Of a DNA stretch of 64,000 nt, positions 40,792-52,919 are shown piece after piece. Under the pieces are notes generated by a model. It saw nothing but the letters and a program-made list of their open reading frames with translations. It was not told the origin of the DNA and searched no databases. The position numbers and the translations under genes are program-made. Source of the stretch: Amorphophallus konjac (Eukaryota; Streptophyta; Magnoliopsida; Alismatales; Araceae); assembly GCA_022559845.1 (NCBI GenBank), contig CM040126.1, positions 221,904,641 through 221,968,640 on the forward strand, given 5' to 3'. The first letter of the stretch is position 1. Each line of letters begins with the position of its first letter.

Positions 40792-41405
40792 ATAATTATG
40801 AAAATGATAAAAATTAAAAAAAAATAAAAATGATAATTAATAAATGTAACGGTAAAATAATAATGAAATAACAGAAAAGGAGAAAAAACATAAAAATGAT
40901 AATTAATAAATGTAACAGCATAATAATAGTAAAATAATTGTGAAAATGACAAAGACCATAAAAATGATAATTAATAAATATATCAGTATAATAATAAATT
41001 AATTATAATATTGATAAAAAAATATAAAATTGATAATTAATAAATGTAACACTACAATAATAATATAAAATCACCTAATTATGACAAATGATAGAAAAAT
41101 ATTATAAACGTTTCGCTTCATTTAATCAGTGTCCTTTGATGACTAGGAAAGCTTCAGATCCGTGTTGGTAGAGTTGGGAAACCCATACACGGTTAAACCC
41201 TTCAAACGAACTTGAGTTTCTTCAAGTTTCACTGCCATGAGATATTTGTCACCGTTATAGAGTTATTTGTCACTGCTAACGGCTATTTGTCACTCACAAC
41301 ATCTATTTGTCACCCTTATCGCTCGTCAGCCATCGTCTTTGTTTCGCCTCAAAACATATGTTTTACTTCTGTAATCTATTTACCACCCTTAGGAGATATT
41401 GCTCA
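40792..41405 (+). repeat. Tandem monomers: rest of M5 and start of M6
   Basis: Rejoined across the LINE, M5 is about 920 bp. M6 starts at about 41243 and is broken at 41405 by copy D. Its last five bases, GCTCA, are duplicated at 50999-51003. Confidence 0.92.
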
Positions 41406-43771
41406 TGTAACGACCCAGAGTTCAGGATACCGGTATACCGATAACATCGATACCAAAAACTGGGGAAGCCACCCAAGAGGCTGATGAGGCCCCTGAAGGG
41501 TTAGTAAGGTTATGTCGAGGGAATGTATAGCGAACTGCAATTTGGAACGCGTAGATTACAAAGAAGTAATAAAATTAACACAAGTGCGGAAGCAATTCAA
41601 AATAACCAGAGTGATATATATAAATACTAGTCCAGATAAACAAGAGTACTAGTCCACGATGGCACAACTACACGGGGCATACCCCGGTGAAAGTACAAAA
41701 AAAGCCTCAAAAAGGCGGCCCGACTAGAGCTGGCAGCTAGACGCGGTCTCCGAAACAGCTCACGAAGCACCGGGAGACGACGGGCGCGGCTCACCTGAAA
41801 GGAGAAGGGTGAGTCACAGCCAGACTCAGTAGGGGTCACGCGGATCCCTACCTCGCACTAAACAAGCATTCATGCATAAATAAAAGCAATGAGAGCATGC
41901 ATTTAATTGGAATAACAGGCAATGGCATGAATAAACTACTCAAGTAAAGCTGTAAACTCTAACTAAGCAAGTAGAACAGCTAACACATGCCACAGTTAAA
42001 TAAATGCAAGCGACTAAAACTAAATCTACCAAAATAGAATAAGCCTTAACTAATCCAAACAATAAGGAAGGACAACCACTGGAGCAGAAACCAGAAGCGT
42101 CCACTGACGACTTACACTGCGTCTCAAGCACTCGCAGTCGACAAAGCGACAAGCTGAGCGCGTAACCAGTACCAAACCAAGTGACCAGTCGGAGTGGCAA
42201 CCGTCGGTGTCAGTCCACAGTCTCCGACCACGTGTGCACACACTGACTCTAGCCTGAGCCAGGCCCTCTAGCTAGTTTTCTCCCTTGGTAGGACGCTACC
42301 ATTGGCTAGGAGCCCACGGAACTAGCTTACAAACCGTGTATGGGAAACACCCCTCCGCTATCCTCAAGCGGGTCGGTACTCAACAGACCTAGGGCAACAA
42401 TAGTGGCTCCATTGCATGGAAAGAAAAGATACTCTATTGGTATAAGAAACATGCCCTCGAACAATGAAACAACATAAACATGGCACAATTACGTTAAGGA
42501 ACGCATAACAAATGGCTGGCAACTTATTAAACCCAACAGGCAAGCGGCGGTCGGATGCCCACGCGCTACATGAAAGTAACGGTCGGTGGCTGGCGCATTA
42601 CACCAAGAACGACACGTCTGTCTCCATCCGTCACTCCTGCCTGAGTTCCAGCTCAAAAGGCCAAAAAGGGAATGTGACGGTAGGGGCCCTGTGCGTTACA
42701 TCGATGCAACACGTTGGGTCACCGCCGTTACATCCACCCGAGGCCAAAAACCAACGTACAACGTTCGAAATCAGACGCAGGCGAAGCGACGCGCTCGCTC
42801 AGGCGCGTCGGACGGAAGCGACGGCCGGCCGACTGGCCGTCGGGCTAACCGCCTCACCCGGTAAACGTAAAACGACGGACGAGTAACGGATGTGGATCCC
42901 ACCGTTACTCTCCAAATAACGCACCCTCATCGGGCCGTTATTTAGAAATGACGCGTCCACTAAGGACCGTCTGGCGTGTGACGGTTCCTGGCAGTACCGT
43001 CACGCCACCTGGAACACGGGCGGGTACGGTTTGAAAATCGGAGCTCTCCCGGACGATAAAAATCGTTGGGTAACGTCGTAGAAACTTGTAACCTGTCAAA
43101 CCATTCAACCCAAACAACAAAATAATACCCAAATACCACACATGCAAAGCCCACAATGCATCAAATTCAAGAATTAAGCTAAAACCCCAAAGTTATGAAA
43201 TATGAACATTAAGCATGCTACGAGGTTCTAATCAAACGAACGAGCTATAGGAAATGATCCTAGCGAGATCAGGATTCCATCCCCCTACCTTTTGCAAGCC
43301 GAAACGGTCGAAAAGGCCGCATGCAAGGAGGAAGAGCCACGAGGCCTTAACGCTCCACCTGGCTCCCACGAGCCACGAAACACGCCGAGGTGGGCGTCCA
43401 CGCGATCCACGCGACGCGAAGAATCCACCGGTACCTCCCACACCGCAATCCGGCGCCAAAAAGCCTGCTTCCCAAGGGGAGGGGAGAGAGGCGATCGGCG
43501 AGAGGAGAGAGAGAGTGAGGTGAGATCGACGAGGGAGAGAGAGAGAGAGTGAGGGTGAGGGATTAAAAGAGAAGAAAAATAAAAATAAAATATATATAAT
43601 ATAATTATTATATATATTAAAATCTTATTAATCTCTAATAACCCTCAAAGCTCCAAATAAATCCGAAAAAATACCAGAAAAATTCTTAAAAATACAGGAA
43701 AATAGTCGGAAATTCCAGAACAAATATTAGAACAAAATCCATTAAGGATCCATTAAGGCACGGGACTTACA
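41406..43771 (-). repeat. 3' LTR of copy D (2,366 bp)
   Basis: The minus-strand start is TGTAAGTCCC and the end is GGTCGTTACA. It aligns with 48624-50998 with scattered changes. A short stretch near 41,450 lacks the CACCGATA repeat found in the other LTR. Confidence 0.95.
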
Positions 43772-43772
43772 A

Positions 43773-43784
43773 TCCCTCCCTCCT
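43773..43784 (-). other. Polypurine tract of copy D
   Basis: It reads AGGAGGGAGGGA on the minus strand, one base before the 3' LTR. Confidence 0.88.
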
Positions 43785-43851
43785 AATAAAAATTTCGCCC
43801 TCGAAATTTACAACAACAGAAAAAGGAGGAAACTGAGAAAGGACATATACC

Positions 43852-46800
43852 TCACTGGAATAAGAAAGAAAAAAGATGATGCATCTCATCTTTGCGTTCC
43901 GAAGTGGACTCATTACCAGAGTGACGCTGCCAAGCAACTTTTACCAGAGGAATAACCTTATTTCTCAACCGCTGCTCACGACGGTCTTCGATTCTAATAG
44001 GGAACTCTGGTGCAGATAAATCAGCAGTCACCACAGGCCAAACTGAATCATCGAGAACATGAGAAGCATCCGGCACATATTTCCTCAACTGAGATACGTG
44101 GAACACATCATGAATAGCTTGCATGGCCGCAGGTAGTTGTAGACGATAAGCCACCTGACCAATAGCTTCGACGATCGGAAAAGGGCCAACATACCGCAGA
44201 CTAAGCTTTCCACGCTTCCCAAACCTGGAAACACCTTTCATCGGAGATATTTTAACAAACACCATATCTCCTGGCTCAAATTGTAGTGGACGTCTGCGCT
44301 GATCTGCATAACTTTTCTGTCGACTCTGAGCCGTCAACAATCTCTGCCTGATCAGACGAACCACATCAGAACACTGCTGCACCATATCAGGTCCGGTCAA
44401 CAATCTGTCCCCAACATCAAACCAATTCAGAGGAGTACGACAAGGACGACCATACAGTGCTTCATAAGGAGCCATTCCAATACTAGAGTGAAAACTATTA
44501 TTATAAGCAAATTCAACAAGTGGCAAATGCTGACACCACGAACCCTGCCAATCAAGGCAACACAATCTCAGCATGTCCTCTAAAGTCTGAATAGTCCTCT
44601 CTGACTGTCCATCTGACTGAGGGTGATACGCTGAACTGAAAGCTAACTCAGTGCCCAAAGCTTTCTGGAAACTATGCCAGAAGCCGGAGGTAAAACGTGG
44701 GTCACGATCTGACACAAGTGAAACAGAAACTCCATGCAGTGGCACGATCTTCTGCACATACAGCTCGGCCAACCTTTGCACATTCCAGGCAATCTTAATC
44801 GGCAATAATCTGGCAGTTTTAGTCAGTCTGTCGACAAGTAACCAGATACCATCAAAACCTTGAGAAGTCCGAGGCAAACCCACCACAAAATCTATAGTAA
44901 CATGGTCCCATTTCCACATCGGAATCTCTAATGGCTGAAGCAAACCACCTGGCTTTTGATGTTCGGCTTTAACCTGCTGACAATTCAAGCACTTAGAAAC
45001 AAATATAGCCATGTCTTTCTTCAAACCCGGCCACCAGAACTGCTTTTTCAAATTCTGATACATCTTGCTGACACCTGGATGAATAACAAAACGGGAACCA
45101 TGGGCTTCACTCAGAATCTCATGCCTTAAATCAACATCAGCGGGAACATACCATCTGCCCTGAAAACTGACAACCAGCTCGTCATCAAATTCCACATCAT
45201 ATCTTGATATAACACGGGCTAAATCCGAATCCGCTTGCTGAGCTTCTTTAATCTGCTGATATAGAGCTGAACCCAAAATCAAACTAGCACAAACCGCCAT
45301 CTTCGGATCAGAAGGAAACTCTACACTGAATGCCTCGCTCGGAAGCCATTTCCACAATTTCCATTCATGAAGCATCAAATGACTGACCTGCACTTTCTTG
45401 CTCAGAGCATCAGCCACAACATTCATTTTACCCGGCTGATAGGAGAGTGTAAAGTAAAAATCTTTCATGAATTCCATCCATCGGCGCTGCCTGAGATTCA
45501 AATCTTTCTGGGAGTATATATACTGTAAACTCTGGTGATCAGTAAAAATCTGAAATTTCTCACCATATAGATAATGTCTCCAAATCTTTAAGGTAAAAAT
45601 AATTGCAGCTAGCTCCAGATCATGAGTGGGATAATTCTCTTCATGTCGTTTCAATTACCGAGATGCATATGCGATAACCTTACCATGTTGCATCAGCACT
45701 GCACCCAAACCTACTCGAGAAGCATCAGTACAAACCAGAAAACCACCCGAGTCGGAAGGCAAAGTCAACACAAGAGAAGAAGTCAATAGCCTTTTCAATT
45801 CAACAAAGCTAGCCTCACACTGATCCGACCAGACAAAAGGTACATCTTTACGAGTCAGTCTAGTCATCGGGGCTGCAATCTTCGCAAAATCTTGGATGAA
45901 TCTGCGGTAGTACCCAGCCAAACCGAGGAAGCTTCGTATTTCTGTCACAGTTCTAGGCCTCTGCCAACTCAACACGGCATCAATCTTTGCAGGGTCTACT
46001 GCCACTCCGTCACCAGAAATCACGTGACCAAGAAAATGAATCTCCCGAAGCCAGAATTCACATTTACTGAACTTCGCATAAAGCTCGTGATCCCTTAGAG
46101 TCTGCAGAACGATCCTTAAATGTTGCACATGATCTTCATCAGAGGCAGAATAAATCAAAATATCATCAACAAAGATCACCACAAACTGATCAAGAAATGG
46201 ACGAAAGATACGCTGCATCAGGTCCATAAAAGCTGTTGGGGCATTAGTCAAACCAAACGGCATGACTAGAAATTCAAAGTGACCATAACGAGTGCTGAAA
46301 GCCGTCTTCTCCACATCTGATTCCCGGATTCGCAATTGGAAATAGCCAGACCAGATATCAATCCGTGAAAAGACAGTAGCAGACTGTAACTGGTCAAACA
46401 AATCATCAATCCTGGGGAGCGGATATTTATTCTTGATAGTCACCTGATTCAATTGCCTGTAATCAATACAAAGCCTCAGGCTTCCATCTTTCTTCTTCAC
46501 AAACAACACTGGGGCACTCCACGGAGAAAAGCTGGGGCGAATATAACCCTTTTCCAGTAACTCAAGTAGCTGTGCTCGTAGTACTTTCAATTCAGCTGGA
46601 GCCATTCGGTACGGTGCCTTTGCTAAGGGAGCTGTACCCGGAATCAGTTCAATCACCATCTCTATCTCTCGCTCTGGGGGCAAGCCTGGTAACTCGTCAG
46701 GAAACACATCAGGGAACTCACAAACAACAGGAATATCACTGGCTTCCTGTCGTGGTTTTTCAACAGCAACCACAGAAGCAAGAAACCCCTGGCAACCTGC

Positions 46801-48471
46801 ACTAAGCAACCTATAGGCTCGAATAGCAGAAATAATCATACGAGAAGAACGGGATCGAATACCTTGGAAATAAAAAGCTGATTTCCCCTATGGCTGAAAA
46901 TAGACTTTCTTCGATCTGCAGTCAACCACAGCTCCATAATGCTCCAACCAATCCATTCCCAGAATAACATCATAATCTGCCAACTGCAAAGCATATAATC
47001 TCGCCGGCAACTGGTGATTATTGATCATAACAGGAGACTCTTCCAAGCACAGAGGTGTAATCATGAAATCTCCCGAAGGCATCTCAACATACATCTCACA
47101 AGCTATCTCTGAAGTCGGTTCCTCAATACATGCCATGAAATCCTCAGAAATAAAAGAGTGAGAAGCACCAGAATCAAATAAGACACGAGCTGAATGACCA
47201 TAAAGCATAATCGTACCTTCCACAAGATGGGCTGCAACATCAGCTCTAGTCATATGTGAAACCTTGCCCTTCTGCTTCTTTGATCCGGCCGAGGATTGCT
47301 GAGAAGACGCCGACGCTTGAGAGAAGAACTGTTGAGCTTGCGGTGCAGGAGGAGGTCTGAATTGCGGCTGCTGAGGTTGAGGTAACGGAGGAGCTTGCAA
47401 TTGCTTCGGCCTCAGCAAGCAATCCCGAACCACATGACCCGGCTGGTCACACCGAAAGCAAACAACGGGAAGTGAACACGGCTGGCCCTTGTGATGACCA
47501 CCGCATCTCCGACACGTCCATGGCTGACTGACAGCTGAACTCTGACGAGTCTGACTAGAAGGTGCTGTCGGCTGCTGAACTACATCTGTACCGGACGGCT
47601 GCTGGAAAAACTTCTTCTTCTTCTTGAACCTCTTAAACTTGGTCTTGGAAGGAGAGGAAGCACTGCTAACCTCTGACTGGACTGAGGGAACACCTGGCGC
47701 TGGCGGTCGGTACACCTGCTGAGACTGTACTACGGGCTGAACTGACCCTGCCTGAGGATATCCACCCGGTCTCGTCATCTCTAGCTCAAGTGCCACAGCT
47801 GTCTGGCACGCACTATCAAGGTCTGCAACACGACTTGCAATCAGGGGCATCTTCAATTCTGGCCTCAAACCTCGCAAAAATTGCTGTGTCTTCAAAGCTT
47901 CACTAGCCAGCACGTGGGGCGCATACTGACCCAATTCCATAAACTTATTCCGATACTGAAGCACAGTCATACTGCCCTGAGTCAGCTCCATGAATTGATA
48001 CATTTTTGCCATTTGCAAACAGGCAGGAGTGTAGGCACGCTCAAAAGCAGCTGCGAACTCTGCCCACGTGATCTGCCGAAGAGGTCTAGAACGAAAAGCG
48101 ATCTGCCACTCGGCTTTCCACCACGTAATGGCTGCACCCTGGAGTTGAAAAGCGGCAAGCATAACTTTCTCATCTTCAGCACATTCCATCGAAACAAATA
48201 CACGCTCAATCGCATCCAGCCATTGCCTCGCAACCTCTGGATCAGCTTGACCATCGAAAGGAGGCGGATTGAACATCAGGAACTCTTTTAAAGCCTTGCC
48301 TCAACTGCCAGGCACTTCAACCAGAGGAGCATCAATCGGCGCTGGAGGAGGAACAACTGGTGCAACGGGAACAGCAGGAACTGCAGGAGGAGGTGCAGAA
48401 CCACTATCTTCCCTGGGCGCATCTCGAGGAGCACGAGGAACTCGAGGAGGTCTTCCTCGACGAGGCGGCAT
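43852..48471 (-). pseudogene. gag-pol polyprotein of copy D, three nonsense codons
   Basis: This is one frame of 1,539 residues plus stop, starting at MPPRRGRPP (48471). All domains seen in copy A are present: gag core, CFRCDQPGHVVRDC, protease DSGAS, RT FVDD, RNase H TDAS, integrase HHCC and DD35E (the SDRDPRF aspartate is intact), GPF and chromodomain. Stops are at 48301 (TGA for an arginine CGA, early gag), 46888 (TAG between protease and RT) and 45655 (TAA in RNase H). Each is a C-to-T change of a CGA or CAR codon. The RT-to-RNase H segment (394 codons) and the RNase H-to-end segment (600 codons) are each open. It is a recently dead copy, and silencing-related decay is inferred. Confidence 0.94.
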
Positions 48472-48609
48472 AATTACTCCGCCGAGATCATAAAACAACA
48501 ATAAAATCCATCAATCATAGAGAAAACACCCTAAGCCAGCAATAGACGACACATGACTAGCTCTGGACAAACACAAATTTCAATTCCTTATACAATTCCT
48601 CAAACATCG

Positions 48610-48621
48610 GCTCTGATACCA
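48610..48621 (-). other. Primer-binding site of copy D
   Basis: TGGTATCAGAGC on the minus strand, two bases from the 5' LTR. Confidence 0.92.
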
Positions 48622-48623
48622 AC

Positions 48624-50998
48624 TGTAACGACCCAGAGTTCAGGATACCGGTATACCGATAACATCGATACACCGATACCAAGAACTGGGGAAGCCACCC
48701 AAGAGGCTGATGAGGCCCCTGAAGGGTTAGTAAGGTTATGTCGAGGGAATGTATAACGAACTGCAATTTGGAACGCGTAGATTACAAAGAAGTAATAAAA
48801 TTAACACAAGTGCGGAAGCAATTCAAAATAACCAGAGTGATATATATAAATACTAGTCCAGATAAACAAGAGTACTAGTCCACGAGGGCACAACTACACG
48901 GGGCATACCCCGCCGAAAGTATAACAAAAGCCTCAAAAAGGCGGCCCGACTAGAGCTGGCAGCTAAACGCGGTCTCCGAAACAGCTCACGAAGCACCGGG
49001 AGACGACGGGCGCGGCTCACCTGAAAGGAGAAGGGTGAGTCATAGCCAGACTCAGTAGGGGTCACGCGGATCCCTACCTCGCACTAAACAAGCATTCATG
49101 CATAAATAAAAGCAATGAGAGCATGCATTTAATTGGAATAACAGGCAATGGCATGAATAAACTACTCATGTAAAGCTGTAAACTCTAACTAAGCAAGTAG
49201 AACAGCTAACACATGCCACAGCTAAATAAATGCAAGCGACTAAAACTAAATCTACCAAAATAGAATAAGCCTTAACTAATCCAAACAATAAGGAAGGACA
49301 ACCACTGGAGCAGAAACCAGAAGCGTCCACTGACGACTTACACTGCGTCTCAAGCACTCGCAGTCGACAAAGCGACAAGCTGAGCGCGTAACCAGTACCA
49401 AACCAAGTGACCAGTCGGAGTGGCACCCGTCGGTGTCAGTCCACAGTCTCCGACCACGTGTGCACACACTGACTCTAGCCTGAGCCAGGCCCTCTAGCTA
49501 GTTTTCTCCCTTGGTAGGATGCTACCATTGGCTAGGAGCCCACGGAACTAGCTTACAAACCGTGTATGGGAAACACCCCTCCGCTATCCTCAAGCGGGTC
49601 GGTACTCAACAGACCTAGGGCAACAACAGTGGCTTCATTCCATGGAAAGAAAAGCTACTCTATTGGTATAAGAAACATGCCCTCGAACAATGAAACAACA
49701 TAAACATGGCACAATTACGTAAGGGAACGCATAACAAATGGCTGGCAACTTATTAAACCCAACAGGCAAGCGGCGGTCGGATGCCCACGTGCTACATGAA
49801 AGTAACGGTCGGTGGCTGGCGCGTTACACCAAGAACGACGCGTCTGTCTCCTTCCGTCACTCCTGCCTGAGTTCCAGCTCAAAAGGCCAAAAAGGGAATG
49901 TGACGGTAGGGGCCCTGTGCGTTACATCGATGCAACGCGTTGGGTCACCGCCGTTACATCCACCCGAGGCCAAAAACCAACGTACAACGTTCGAAATCAG
50001 ACGCAGGCGAAGCGACGCGCTCGCTCAGGCGCGTCGGACGGAAGCGATGGCCGGCCGACTGGCCGTCGGGCTAACCGCCTCACCCGGTAAACGTAAAACG
50101 ATGGACGAGTAACGGATGGGGATCCCACCGTTACTCTCCAAATAACGCACCCTCATCGGGCCGTTGTTTGGAAATGACGCGTCCACTAAGGACCGTCAGG
50201 CGTGTGACGGTTCCTGGCAGGACCGTCACGCCACCTGGAACACGGGTGGGTACGGTTTGAAAACCGGAGCCCTCCCGGACGATAAAAATCATCGGGTAAC
50301 GTCGTAGAAACCTGTAACCTGTCAAACCATTCAACCCAAACAACAAAATAATACCCAAATACCACACATGCAAAGCCCACAATGCATCAAATTCAAGAAT
50401 TAAGCTAAAACCCCAAAGTTATGAAATATGAACATTAAGCATGCTACGGGGTTCTAATCAAACGAACGAGCTATAGGAAATGATCCTAGCGAGATCAGGA
50501 TTCCATCCCCCTACCTTTTGCAAGCCGAAACGGTCGAAAAGGCCGCATGCAAGGAGGAAGAGCCATGAGGCCTTCACGCTCCACCTCGCTCCCACGAGCC
50601 ACGAAACACGCCGAGGTGGGCGTCCACGCGATCCACGCGACGCGAAGAATCCACCGGTACCTCCCACGCCTCAATCTGGCGCCAAAAAGCCTGCTTCCCA
50701 AGGGGAGGGGAGAGAGGCGATCGGCGAGAGGAGAGAGAGAGAGTGAGGTGAGATCGACGAGGGAGAGAGAGAGAGAGTGAGGGTGAGGGATTAAAAGAGA
50801 AGAAAAATAAAAATAAAATATATATAATATAATTATTATATATATTAAAATCTTATTAATCTCTAATAACCCTCAAAGCTCCAAATAAATCCGAAAAATA
50901 CCAGAAAAATTCTTAAAAATACAGGAAAATAGTCAGAAATTCCAGAACAAATATTAGAACAAAATCCATTAAGGATCCATTAAGGCACGGGCCTTACA
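48624..50998 (-). repeat. 5' LTR of copy D (2,375 bp)
   Basis: It lies between the primer site and the GCTCA duplication and carries the family's palindrome near 50,204-50,229. Confidence 0.95.
50700..50855 (-). promoter_or_regulatory. Probable promoter in the 5' LTR of copy D
   Basis: On the minus strand an AT-only TATA-like run (about 50,815-50,855) is followed by a CT-repeat leader (about 50,725-50,790). It is a compositional inference supported by its presence in all family members. Confidence 0.45.
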
Positions 50999-51003
50999 GC
51001 TCA

Positions 51004-52524
51004 GCCCTGAAATCTATTTCTCACCACTAATGACTATTTGTCACCACTATGCGGTGTTAGCCGTCGCGTTTGATTTTGACTTATCTAACTTACTAGGTCC
51101 AAAACATCATAACATGTTCTTTTTCTGTCTAACAGTGATAATTAATAAATATAATATTGTAATTATAATAAAATAAATAAAAATATCAAAAAATCATACA
51201 CATTGAAAATTTATAAATATAATAGAATAATAATCATAAAATAATTATGAAAAAGATAAAAATCATATAAAATGATAATTAATAAATGTAACATTATAAT
51301 AATAGTTAATTAATTATGAAAATGACAAAAGTTAAAAAATTAAAAATGATAATTAATAAATGTAACGGTAAAATAATAATGAAATAACTAAAAATAAGAA
51401 AAAAATATAAAAATGATAATTAATAAATGTAACAGCATAATAATAGTAAAATAATTATGAAAATGATAATGTCCATAAAAATGATAATTATAAAATGTAC
51501 CAGTATAATAATAAATTAACTATAAAATTTATAAAAAAATATTAAATTGATAATTAATAAATGTAACACTATAACAATAATATAAAACCATCTAATTATG
51601 AAAAATGATAGAAAAATAATATAAACATTTCGCTTCATTTAATCAGTGTCGTTTGATGATTAGGAAAGATTCAGATCCGTATTGGTAGAGATAGGAAACC
51701 CTTACACGGTTAAACCCTTCAAACGAACTTGAGTGTCTTCAAGTTTCACTGCCATGAGATATTTATCATCGTTACAGAGTTATTTGTCACTGCTAACGAC
51801 TATTTGTCACTCACAACATCTATTTGTCACCCTTTATCGCTCGCCAGCCATCGTCTTTGTTTCGCTTCAAAATATATCTTTTACTTATGTTATCCATTTA
51901 TCACCCTTAGGAGACATTTGTCAGTCATGAAAACTATTTCTCATCATTGATGACTATTTGTCACCACTATGCGATGTTAGCTGTCGCGTTTGATTTTGAC
52001 TTATCTGACTTACTGGCTCCAAAACTTCAAAACTTGTTCTTCTTTCTGTCTAATAGTGATAATTAATAAATATAATACTATAATTCAAATAAAATAAATA
52101 AAAATATCAAAAAATGATACAAATTAAAAAATTAAAAATTTAATAGAATACTAATCATAAAATAATTATGAAAAAGATAAAAATCATATAAAATGATAAT
52201 TAATAAATGTAATATCATAATAATAGTTAAATAATTATGAAATTGATAAAAATTAAAAATTGAAAATGATAATTAATAAATGTAATGGTAAAATAATAAT
52301 GAAATAACTAAAAATAAGAAAAAATATAAAAATGATAATTAATAAATGTAACATCATAATAATTATAAAATAATTATAAAAATGATAAAGACCATAAAAA
52401 TGATAATTAATAAATGTACCAGTATAATAATAAATTGATTATAAAATTGAATAAAAATATTGAATTGGTAATTAGTTAATGTAACGCTATAACAATAATA
52501 TAAAACCACCTAATTATGAAAAAT
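51004..52524 (+). repeat. Tandem monomers: rest of M6 and truncated M7
   Basis: M6, rejoined across copy D, is about 919 bp. M7 starts at about 51760 and stops after about 765 bp at GAAAAATGA. There the sequence switches without a gap into the end of a gypsy pol gene. The remaining part of M7, including the CGTTTCGCTTC block, is missing. Confidence 0.9.
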
Positions 52525-52842
52525 GAGGCTATTGGTCAAGTAGCTTATCGTCTGCAACTACCCGCGGCCATGCAAGCTATTCATGATGTGTTCCACGTAT
52601 CTCAGTTGAGGAAATATGTGCCGGAAGCTTCTCATGCTCTCGATGATTCAGTTTGGCCTGAAGTGACAGCTGATTTGTCTGCGCCAGAGTTTCCTCTTAG
52701 AATTGAAGACCGTCGTGAGCAGCGGTTGAGAAATAAGGTTATTTCCCTGGTAAGAGTAGCTTGGCAGCGTCACTCTGGTAATGAGTCCACTTGGGAATGC
52801 GAAGATGAGATGCGTCAGCTTTTTCCTTTCTTATTCCAGTAA
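52525..52842 (+). pseudogene. Integrase C-terminus and chromodomain of copy G
   Basis: It encodes [11 protein letters not shown] (end of the GPF region), the [13 protein letters not shown] motif and the complete chromodomain to the TAA at 52840, with no internal stop over about 105 codons. Upstream pol is absent. The frame happens to be open into the monomer (an ATG at 52516), giving a chance 108-residue frame. Confidence 0.9.
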
Positions 52843-52906
52843 GGTATATGTCCTTTCTCAGTTTCCTCCTTTTTCCGTTGTAAATTTCGGGGGCGAAATT
52901 TTTATT

Positions 52907-52918
52907 AGGAGGGAGGGA
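52907..52918 (+). other. Polypurine tract of copy G
   Basis: AGGAGGGAGGGA lies one base before the 3' LTR. Confidence 0.88.
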
Positions 52919-52919
52919 C

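Larger units (their letters stand above)
41406..50998 (-). mobile_element. Tekay/Del-like Ty3/gypsy retrotransposon, copy D (complete, 9,593 bp)
   Basis: It is on the minus strand with both LTRs, primer site, polypurine tract and an unshifted gag-pol frame. It has a perfect GCTCA target duplication (41401-41405 and 50999-51003). It is inserted in monomer M6, and excision restores a 919-bp unit. It is the least damaged full-length copy in the window: three nonsense codons and no frameshift seen. Confidence 0.96.
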
